Assembly (NCBI GenBank): GCA_027492485.1
Contig: JAPUER010000053.1
Coordinates: 1 to 64,000, forward strand
Reading direction: 5' to 3'
Origin: Betaproteobacteria bacterium
GTDB taxonomy: Bacteria > Pseudomonadota > Gammaproteobacteria > Burkholderiales > Casimicrobiaceae
Length of the DNA: 64,000 nt
Part shown: positions 33,391 to 41,350 of the stretch, in pieces
How positions within the stretch are numbered: position 1 is the stretch's first letter
Layout: each line of letters starts with the position of its first letter
The notes under the pieces: generated by a model
Told to the model about the DNA's origin: nothing
Seen by the model: only the letters and a program-made list of their open reading frames with translations
Databases searched by the model: none
Position numbers and translations under genes: made by a program

Positions 33391-34163
33391 CGCAGCCATC
33401 CTTTCACCGCGCCGCGCAGCCAGGCGGCGTCGCGCTCGCGCTCGATGATGCCGGTGCGCAACCGGTGCATGGCGGCGGCGATGCTGTAGGCCCAGAAGGC
33501 GAAGGTCATGATCAGCATGGCCGCCAGCATCACGGTGGCCATCGACGAGCTGCCGGGCCGCACCGACGAGCCCTGATGCAGCGTGTTCCACCATTTGACG
33601 CTGAAATAAATGATCGGCACATTGACGGCGCCGACCAGCGCGATCAGCGCCGAGGCCCGGTCGCCCTTCTTCCGGTCGTCGAACGACGCCGCCAGCGCCA
33701 TGTAGCCGACGTAGAGAAAGAACAGGATCAGCGTTGAGGTCAGCCGCGCATCCCACACCCAGTAGGTGCCCCAGGTCGGGCGCCCCCACAGCGCGCCGGT
33801 CCACAGCGAGACCACCGCCATGATGGCACCGGTCGGGGCCAGCGCATGGCTCATCATGAACGACAGCCGGGTGCCGAGCACCAGACCGAGCAGCGACCAG
33901 AACGCCATCGCCAGATAGATCACCATCGCCATCCACGCCGCCGGGACGTGAATGAAGATGACGCGGTAAACCTCGCCCTGCTGGGCGTCGGTCGGCGCCA
34001 CGAAGAACCCGAGATAGAGCCCGATGGCGCCGAGCACCGCCGCGAGCACCCAGCAAAGCGCCTCGATCCTGCCCGCCAGCGGGAAGAACGCGGCCGGCGA
34101 GGCATAGCGCCAGAACCAGCGTCCGCCGTATTTTTCGTTACTTTGTTGCTCGGTACGTGCCAC
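33387..34163 (-). CDS. ccmC: heme exporter protein CcmC
   Basis: The 258-residue membrane protein has six hydrophobic segments and the heme-handling WWD motif WGTYWVWDARLTS. Flanking conserved histidines are in IFIHVPAAW and in NTLHQGSS. It presents heme to CcmE for covalent binding. The start codon lies two bases after the ccmB stop. The length is normal for the family. Confidence 0.96.
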   Translation of the reverse strand: MARTEQQSNEKYGGRWFWRYASPAAFFPLAGRIEALCWVLAAVLGAIGLYLGFFVAPTDAQQGEVYRVIFIHVPAAWMAMVIYLAMAFWSLLGLVLGTRLSFMMSHALAPTGAIMAVVSLWTGALWGRPTWGTYWVWDARLTSTLILFFLYVGYMALAASFDDRKKGDRASALIALVGAVNVPIIYFSVKWWNTLHQGSSVRPGSSSMATVMLAAMLIMTFAFWAYSIAAAMHRLRTGIIERERDAAWLRGAVKGWLR

Positions 34164-34165
34164 GA

Positions 34166-34840
34166 CTAATCGGTACTAATTTTCAACGCAGCCGCGGCTG
34201 CCAGCGGACACAATGCTAGAGCAAGCAGCAGGAATGCCGCCTGCAGCGCCAGTTCGGCCGCCGGCGATTCGCCGTACAGCACGCGCAGCGCGGCGCCGGC
34301 GCCGAAGATCAGCGTCGGAATGGTCAGCGGCAGCACCAGCACCGCGGTGAGAATGGCGCCGCCGCGGGCCGACACCAGCAGCGCCGCGGCGATCGAGCCG
34401 ACCAGCAGCAGGGTCGGCACCGCCATCGCCACCGTCAGCGCCAGCATGCCGGCGACGTCGCCGGGCAAGGCGTAGAACAGCGCGAACACCGGCGCCACCA
34501 GCGCCAGCGCCAGCCCGAGCGCCAGCGACAGCGCCGCGACGCGGGCGAGAATCAGCGCCGCCAGCGGCTCCGGCGAACAGAGCAGCAGTTCCAGCGAGCC
34601 GTCGCGGGTGTCCTCGTCGAACAGCCGCGGCAGCGACAGCATCGCCGCCAGCAGCGCGCCGACGAAGATGACGCCGATGCCGATCAGCTTCAGCCGCTCG
34701 GACTCGCTGCCAACCGCGAACGGAAACAGCGAGCAGACGATCAGGAAGAACATCAGCGGATTGGCCCAGTCGCTCTTGCGCCGGGCGAACAGTTGCAGCT
34801 CGCGGCGGAAAACGGCGCCGGCGGCGCGGCGCAGGCTCAT
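34166..34840 (-). CDS. ccmB: heme exporter protein CcmB
   Basis: The 224-residue protein has six membrane segments. The N-terminus FRRELQLFARRKSDWANPLMFFLIVCSLFPFAVG is the conserved CcmB opening, and PRLFDEDTRDGSLELLLCSPEPL is a family hallmark. It is the permease partner of CcmA in the ABC complex that releases holo-CcmE. The ATG overlaps the ccmA stop (ATGA). Confidence 0.95.
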   Translation of the reverse strand: MSLRRAAGAVFRRELQLFARRKSDWANPLMFFLIVCSLFPFAVGSESERLKLIGIGVIFVGALLAAMLSLPRLFDEDTRDGSLELLLCSPEPLAALILARVAALSLALGLALALVAPVFALFYALPGDVAGMLALTVAMAVPTLLLVGSIAAALLVSARGGAILTAVLVLPLTIPTLIFGAGAALRVLYGESPAAELALQAAFLLLALALCPLAAAAALKISTD

Positions 34841-35457
34841 AGCGACACCTCGTCCGTATGCGCGGCGGCGATGTCCACCGCCTGGTGCGAGGTGTAGATG
34901 ACCAACCCGCCGGCGGCGAGCCGGGCGCCGATCACGCCGGCCAGCAGCGCCTGGGTATCGACGTCGAGCGCAACGAAGGGCTCGTCGAGCAGCCAGGCGC
35001 GCGGGCCCGGCCCCGCCCGCGCCTCGCCCAGCAGCAGCCGGGCCAGCGAGGCGCGCTTGCGCTGGCCCTGCGACAGGGTGCCGAAGCGGCGATTGAGCAG
35101 GTTGCGCACGCCCAGCGCGGCGAGCGCGGCGGCGATGCCGTCGCGCGAGTCGTCGACGCCGGCCAGCGCGGCGGCATAGGCGAGGTTCTCGGCCACGCTC
35201 AGCGCGTCGTTGCAGGCATTGCCGTGGCCGACGTAGCAGGCGGCCTGCGCCGGCGGCAGCGCGCCGTCGTGCTGCCACTGCACCTCGCCGGCGGCAGGTG
35301 CCGCCAGTCCGGCCAGGATGCGCAGCAGCGTGGTCTTGCCGGCGCCATTGGCCCCGGCGATGCGCAGCAGCGTGCCGGCCCCGGCGGTGAACGACAGGCC
35401 GGCGAACACGGCGCGACCGCCGCGCTCGGCGGCAAGAGCGGTGACGGCGAGCCTCAT
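34837..35457 (-). CDS. ccmA: cytochrome c biogenesis ATP-binding protein CcmA
   Basis: The 206-residue ABC ATPase has Walker A GANGAGKTT (35-43), signature LSQGQRKRASLARLLL, Walker B WLLDEPFVALD and switch YTSHQAVD, all typical for CcmA. It drives release of heme-loaded CcmE. The start overlaps the stop of the upstream MFS gene (ATGA), so the MFS transporter is the first gene of this operon. Confidence 0.95.
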   Translation of the reverse strand: MRLAVTALAAERGGRAVFAGLSFTAGAGTLLRIAGANGAGKTTLLRILAGLAAPAAGEVQWQHDGALPPAQAACYVGHGNACNDALSVAENLAYAAALAGVDDSRDGIAAALAALGVRNLLNRRFGTLSQGQRKRASLARLLLGEARAGPGPRAWLLDEPFVALDVDTQALLAGVIGARLAAGGLVIYTSHQAVDIAAAHTDEVSL

Positions 35458-36683
35458 GACACCGTGCGGATCCTGAACGCCGTCCACAGCGAGGCCAGCG
35501 CGAACAGGCAGGACAGCAGCCCGACCGTCTCGAAGCCGTCGAGCTGGCCGCCGGCAGAATGGCTCAGCATGGCGCCGCCGAGCGCTGCGGCGAGCCCGGT
35601 GAACAGGTTTTGCACCGCCGAATTGAACGACATGACGCGACCGCGCAGTTGCGGCGTGGTGGCGGCGGTGACCAGCGCCATCGACGGGATGAAGCGGCCG
35701 CTGACGAAGATGAAGAACAGCGCGGCAACCGCGAGTTGCCAAAACAGGTTGACGCGCAGCGTGTGAGTAATCAGCAACATCGGAGGAATCGACAGCAGCA
35801 CCAGCCAATAGTAGACAACGGCGCGCGGAAAGCGGTCGGACATGCGGCCGAACAGCGGCCGGCTGAACAGCGTGACGGCACCGCCGACCAGATAAAAATA
35901 GGCGAGCTGCACCTCGTTCATGCCCTCATTGGCGATGCGCGACGGCGCCACGTAGGGAATCACGATCATGCCGGACAGCGTCAGCAGCGCCGAGGTGACG
36001 AACGCCCACCAGTGATTGGGCACCCGCAACAGTTCGGCATAGCCGCGCCAGAGGCCGGCCCAGAGCCCCGCCGGCGGGCGCTGCCGCATGTGCCCGCGCA
36101 GCTGCGGAATCACCCGCAGCGCCACCGCGAACAAGAGCGCGCAGGTCGCCGCCAGCGCAAAGAACGGCAGATGCCAGCCGCCGTGCGCGGCGACGTAGAT
36201 CGACAGCGGCACGCCGAGCACCGCCGATAGCGACATCGACAGCATCACCATGCCCATCGCGCGGCCGCGCCGCTCGTCCGGCACCAGATCGCCGACGATG
36301 GAAAAGGCAATCGAGCTTTGCACGCCGCCGAACAGGCCGGCCACGGTGCGCGCCGCCAGCAGCGCCAGGTAGTTGGGTGCCAGCGCGCAGCCGAGGGTGC
36401 CGACGATCAGGCCGCCGTAGACGACCAGCAGCGCGTGCTTGCGGTCGAAGCGGTCGGCGATCGACGCCATCAGCAGCGACGCCGCCGACGCGGCGAAGGC
36501 GTAGGCCGACACCAGCAGACCGAACTGCGCGGTGCCGATGCCGAAATCGCGCATCAGATGCGGCGATAGCGGCATCATGACCATGAAGTCGACCACGTTG
36601 GTGAAACTCATCAGCGTGATGACGATCAGGATCTGCCGTTCGCGCGCCGGCGTCGGCGACAGCGGATGGGCAGCGGCGGTCAT
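35454..36683 (-). CDS. MFS transporter (drug:H+ antiporter-1 like)
   Basis: The 409-residue protein has twelve predicted membrane segments and the MFS loop 2-3 motif (MASIADRFDRKHALL) plus the matching loop in the second half (GRMSDRFPRAVVYY). SIVGDLVPDERRGRAMGMVM is common in DHA1-type exporters. Substrate unknown. The translational overlap with ccmA makes it part of the ccm transcript, although MFS exporters are not known in cytochrome c maturation, so chance fusion of operons is likely. The start at 36683 is chosen because 17 upstream codons look non-conserved; no clear ribosome-binding site is seen. Confidence 0.85.
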   Translation of the reverse strand: MTAAAHPLSPTPARERQILIVITLMSFTNVVDFMVMMPLSPHLMRDFGIGTAQFGLLVSAYAFAASAASLLMASIADRFDRKHALLVVYGGLIVGTLGCALAPNYLALLAARTVAGLFGGVQSSIAFSIVGDLVPDERRGRAMGMVMLSMSLSAVLGVPLSIYVAAHGGWHLPFFALAATCALLFAVALRVIPQLRGHMRQRPPAGLWAGLWRGYAELLRVPNHWWAFVTSALLTLSGMIVIPYVAPSRIANEGMNEVQLAYFYLVGGAVTLFSRPLFGRMSDRFPRAVVYYWLVLLSIPPMLLITHTLRVNLFWQLAVAALFFIFVSGRFIPSMALVTAATTPQLRGRVMSFNSAVQNLFTGLAAALGGAMLSHSAGGQLDGFETVGLLSCLFALASLWTAFRIRTVS

Positions 36684-36999
36684 GCGGCGGAGCGGTCGCG
36701 CAAGCGGCGACCGGTTGCCCGCGACCGCAGGCAAGCGCCGTCGCTGGCGGGTGGAAAAACAGACACCGGGGATATATGGCTTTTTGACGGAAGCGTCATT
36801 CTAATTGGGCAAGCGGCGGTGTTCTGCGTAAAGTCGACTTTGGCGATTTGTCGCCGTTAGCCCTTATGTAATGGCGCTTCTGACGAAAAGCTGATTGGCA
36901 GAAACAGCGTCGGGACGGCCAATCCGGCGCATCGATTCGCTCGCTAATTGACCGGCGTCATTCTGCCGTGGCGGCGCGGCGGCGCGCGAGCCTGCAACA
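36684..36999. other. divergent intergenic region between the MFS-ccm and ABC-efflux operons
   Basis: This 316-base region must contain the promoters of both operons. Its middle is taken by copy D of the dispersed palindrome (36779-36899). The AT-rich stretch GATATATGGCTTTTTGACGG (36771-36790) touches the left edge of the repeat and could provide a promoter. No gene is visible. Confidence 0.55.
36779..36899 (+). repeat. dispersed nested palindrome, copy D
   Basis: Core AAAGTCGACTTT (36830-36841) is the most perfect of the five copies. Left part GCTTTTTGACGGAAGCG, inner TAATTGGGC, right GTTAGCCCTTATGTAATGGC and GACGAAAAGCTGATTGG. It lies in a divergent promoter region, unlike the others. Confidence 0.78.
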
Positions 37000-38258
37000 A
37001 TGACGCACCCCCGACCGCACCGAAAGGCCCGCCCCGTGGCGCAAGCTGACCTCGCCAAACTGAGTCTGAACAAGGGCGCCACGCCCGCCGCGACGCTGGC
37101 GGCCCGGCGCCGCCGCAAGTGGATCAAATGGGGCATCGTCGCCGCCGTCGCCGCGCTGCTCGTCGCCGCGCTCGCCATTCGCAGCGCCAACGCGCCGGCC
37201 GAGGTGGAGCTGGGCAGCGTGACCACGGCGTTTCCGACTCAGGCCTACACCCTGCTCAACGCCACCGGCCGGGTGGTAGCGGCGCGCAAGGCGGCGGTCT
37301 CGACCAAGGCCACCGGGCGCCTGGAATATCTTGGCGTGCAGGAAGGCAGCGTGGTCAAGGCCGGGCAGGTGCTGGCGCGGCTGGAGGCGATGGATGTATC
37401 CGCCACCCGCGACCAGGCGCGCGCCGGCGTCGCCGCCGCGAAAGCCAATCTGGAACAGGGCAAGGCCGAACTGGTCGACGCCGAGGCGAACTATCGCCGC
37501 ACCGAAGGCCTGTTCCAGAAAAACTTCATCGCCGCCGCGCAACTGGACGCGGCCAAGGCGCGGCTCGACCGCGCCCGCGCCAGCCTTGCCAGCCTGAACG
37601 CCGCGATCGGCGTGGCCGATGCGCAGACGCGCGCGGCGACGGTGTCGGTCGAGCAGACGCTAATCCGGGCGCCGTTCGACGGCGTGATCCTGACCAAAAA
37701 CGCCAACGTCGGCGACATCATCACCCCCTTCTCCTCCGCCGCCGATTCCAAGGGCGCGGTGGTCACGATGGCCGACATGAGCACGCTGGAAGTCGAAGTC
37801 GACGTCGCCGAAGCGAGCATCGGCAAGGTGCAGGTCGGCGGCCAGTGCGAGATCACGCTCGATGCGCTGCCCGAGGTGCGGCTGCTTGGCGAAGTCTCGC
37901 GCATCGTGCCGACGGTGGATCGCGCCAAGGCGACGGTGCTGGTCAAGATCGCCTTCGTCGAGCGCGACAGCCGCGCGCTGCCCGACATGAGCGCCAAGGC
38001 CGCCTTCCTCAAGCAGAAGCCGGCGGACGCCGACCGCAAGCCGGTGGCCGCCGTGCGCAAGGAGGCGCTGGTGGAGCGTGACGGCAAGACGGCGCTGTTC
38101 GTCTACGACGGCAAAACAGTGAAGCTGACCGCCGTCAACAAAGGGCGCGATCTCGGCGACAGCGTCGAAGTCAGCGGCGTCAAGAGCGGCGACAAGGTGG
38201 TGCTGAAACCGTCCGACAAACTGCGCGACGGTGCGCCGGCGGTGCCGGCGGCGAAGAA

Positions 38259-38262
<4 letters not shown>
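37000..38262 (+). CDS. HlyD/MacA-like periplasmic adaptor subunit
   Basis: The 420-residue protein has a basic cytoplasmic start, one membrane anchor (WIKWGIVAAVAALLVAALAI) and the membrane-fusion-protein pattern: lipoyl half (ATGRLEYLGVQEGSVVKAGQVLARLEAMD), an alpha-hairpin of about 100 residues (ATRDQARAGVAAAKANLEQGKAELVDAEANYRR...), second lipoyl half (IRAPFDGVILTKNANVGDIITPF) and beta-barrel. It links an inner-membrane ABC transporter to the outer envelope. The stop overlaps the ATPase gene start, and two FtsX-type permeases follow, so this is a MacAB-like tripartite system without its outer membrane protein. Confidence 0.9.
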
Positions 38263-38999
<737 letters not shown>

Positions 39000-39003
39000 C
39001 GCG

Positions 39004-40158
39004 ATGCTGTTCAAGCTGATCCTGAAGAACATCTTTCGCGCCCGCTTGCGCAGTCTGCTGACCATCGTCGGCCTGGTGATTGCGGTGATCGCCTTCGGGC
39101 TGCTGCGCACCGTGGTGGACGCCTGGTATGCCGGCTCCGACATGGCATCGGCGAACCGGCTGATCACCCGCAACTCGATCTCGCTCACCTTCACGCTGCC
39201 GACTTACTATGCCGAGCGCATCCGCGCCGTCGACGGCGTCACCCAGATCGCGGCCAGCAACTGGTTCGCCGGCATTTATCAGGAGCCGAAGAATTTCTTT
39301 CCGCAATTCGGCGTCACGCTGCCGGTGTTCTTCGATCTTTATCCGGAATTCCTGCTGCCGCCGGAGCAGATGCAGGCGATGCTGCGCGACCGCACCGGCT
39401 GCATCATCGGCCGCACGCTGGCCGACAACTACGGCTGGAAAATCGGCGACAAAATTCCGCTGCAGGGCACGATCTATCCCGGCACCTGGGAGTTCACCGT
39501 GCGCGGCATTTTCGAGCCGCGCGACGACACCACGGTCGCCCGCCAGATGTACTTTCACTGGGATTACCTCAACGAACGGGTGAAGCAGAGCTTTCCGCGC
39601 GCCGCCGATCGCGCGGGCGTGTTCGTGGTCGGCATCAAGGACGGTCAGCGCGCGGCGGAAATCAGCGCCGCCGTCGACAACGAGTTCAAGAACTCGATCG
39701 CCGAAACCCTGACCGAAACCGAGAAGGCGTTCCAGCTTGGTTTCATCGCGCAATCGGAGGCCATCGTCGGCGCCATCCGCATCGTCAGCTTCGTGGTGAT
39801 CATCATCATCCTCGCCGTGGTCGCCAACACGATGGCAATGACCGTGCGCGAGCGCATCAGCGAGTACGCCACGCTGAAGGCGCTCGGCTTCGGCCCCGGT
39901 TTCGTGGTGGCGCTGATCTTCGGCGAATCGTTGTGCCTGACGCTGCTTGGCGGATTGATCGGCATCGCGCTGAGCTTTCCGCTGATCGCCGTCTTCAAGA
40001 GCTTGATCGGCACCATCTTCCCGGTGTTCCGGCTGTCGCAGCAGACGCTCTGGTGGCAGCTTGGCGCGGTGGTGTTCGTTGGCGTGCTGGCGGCGATCCT
40101 GCCGGCGATCCGCTCGGCGCGCATCCGCATCGTCGACGGCTTGCGCCACGTCGCCTGA
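39004..40158 (+). CDS. FtsX/MacB-type ABC transporter permease (first)
   Basis: The 384-residue protein has a first membrane helix (RSLLTIVGLVIAVIAFGLL), a large extracytoplasmic domain of about 220 residues, then three C-terminal helices around IVVIIIILAVVANTMAMTVRERISEYATLKALGFG, the MacB/FtsX core motif. The loop has no obvious toxin or lipid motif. It pairs with the second permease at 40178. I use the ATG at 39004; an in-frame TTG at 38983 would overlap the ATPase gene. Confidence 0.9.
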   Translation: MLFKLILKNIFRARLRSLLTIVGLVIAVIAFGLLRTVVDAWYAGSDMASANRLITRNSISLTFTLPTYYAERIRAVDGVTQIAASNWFAGIYQEPKNFFPQFGVTLPVFFDLYPEFLLPPEQMQAMLRDRTGCIIGRTLADNYGWKIGDKIPLQGTIYPGTWEFTVRGIFEPRDDTTVARQMYFHWDYLNERVKQSFPRAADRAGVFVVGIKDGQRAAEISAAVDNEFKNSIAETLTETEKAFQLGFIAQSEAIVGAIRIVSFVVIIIILAVVANTMAMTVRERISEYATLKALGFGPGFVVALIFGESLCLTLLGGLIGIALSFPLIAVFKSLIGTIFPVFRLSQQTLWWQLGAVVFVGVLAAILPAIRSARIRIVDGLRHVA

Positions 40159-40177
40159 TCGCGCACACGGTCCGACG

Positions 40178-41344
40178 ATGAAAATCCCGTTCAGCTACAT
40201 CCTGCGCAACCTGTGGACACGGCGCCTGACCACAGCGCTCACTGCCGGGGGCATGGCGCTGGTGGTGTTCGTGTTCGCCGCCGTGCTGATGCTCGACGCC
40301 GGTTTGCGCAAGACCCTGGTCGGCACCGGCAGCACCGACAACGTGATCCTGCTGCGGCAGGGCGTGCCGACGGAAATCCAGAGCGGCGTCAGCCGCGATC
40401 AGGCGGCGCTGGTCGAAACGCACCCGTCGGTCGCCCGCAACGAGCGCGGCGAGCCGATGGTGTCGAAGGAAATCGTGGTGCTGGTGGGTGCCCCGAAGAA
40501 AGGCGACAACAAGCCGCAGAACGTGATCGTGCGTGGCCTGACCGTGGCCGGTATCGGGCTGCGGCCACAGGTGAAGCTGGTCGAGGGTCGCTGGTTCCGG
40601 CCGGGGGCGAGCGAGATCGTGGTCGGGCGCAGCGTCAATGCCGGGTTCGAGAACATGGAGCTGGGCCAGAGCACCCGCTTCGCCGGTCGCGACTGGCAGA
40701 TCGTCGGCGTATTCGATGGCGGCGCCTCGGGCTTCGATTCCGAAGCCTGGGGCGACGTCGAACAACTGGGTCAGGCATTCCGCCGCTTCGGCTATTCGAG
40801 CGTGATCGCCAGGCTGACCGACCGTGGCCAATTCGAGCGACTGAAGGGCGACGTCGAAGCCGATGTACGCCTGAAGCTCGACGTCAAGATCGAGCCGCTG
40901 TTCTACGAGGAACAGAGCAAGGCGCTGTCGACCTTTCTGTCGATTCTTGGTCTGGCGCTGTCGTTGATCTTTTCGATCGGTGCCATCATCGGCGCCGCAA
41001 TCACCATGTACGCGGCCGTGTCCAACCGCATCGGCGAGATCGGTACGCTACGCGCGCTGGGCTTCCGGCGAACTTCGATTCTCTCGGCGTTCCTGCTGGA
41101 ATCGATGCTGCTGGCGCTGCTCGGCGGCGCGGTGGGCCTGGCCTGCGCGTCTTTCCTGCAACTGTTTACCGTGTCGACGCTCAACTTCGCGTCGTTCTCG
41201 CAGCTCTCGTTCGGCTTTCATCTGACGCCGGCGATCGTGCTGCAGTCGACGCTGTTCTCGCTCGTCATGGGGGTCATCGGCGGTTTTCTGCCGAGCGTCC
41301 GCGCCGCGCGCATGGAGATCGTCGATGCCCTGCGCGCGGGGTGA
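40178..41344 (+). CDS. FtsX/MacB-type ABC transporter permease (second)
   Basis: The 388-residue protein has the same design as its upstream neighbour: first helix (LTAGGMALVVFVFAAVLML), a periplasmic domain, then LGLALSLIFSIGAIIGAAITMYAAVSNRIGEIGTLRALGFRR and two final helices. The two permeases probably form a heterodimer with the ATPase and the HlyD-like adaptor. Substrate could be a lipid, a peptide or a macrolide-like molecule; nothing in the cluster decides. The gene converges on the M16 peptidase gene with only six bases between stops. Confidence 0.9.
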   Translation: MKIPFSYILRNLWTRRLTTALTAGGMALVVFVFAAVLMLDAGLRKTLVGTGSTDNVILLRQGVPTEIQSGVSRDQAALVETHPSVARNERGEPMVSKEIVVLVGAPKKGDNKPQNVIVRGLTVAGIGLRPQVKLVEGRWFRPGASEIVVGRSVNAGFENMELGQSTRFAGRDWQIVGVFDGGASGFDSEAWGDVEQLGQAFRRFGYSSVIARLTDRGQFERLKGDVEADVRLKLDVKIEPLFYEEQSKALSTFLSILGLALSLIFSIGAIIGAAITMYAAVSNRIGEIGTLRALGFRRTSILSAFLLESMLLALLGGAVGLACASFLQLFTVSTLNFASFSQLSFGFHLTPAIVLQSTLFSLVMGVIGGFLPSVRAARMEIVDALRAG

Positions 41345-41350
41345 CGACAG

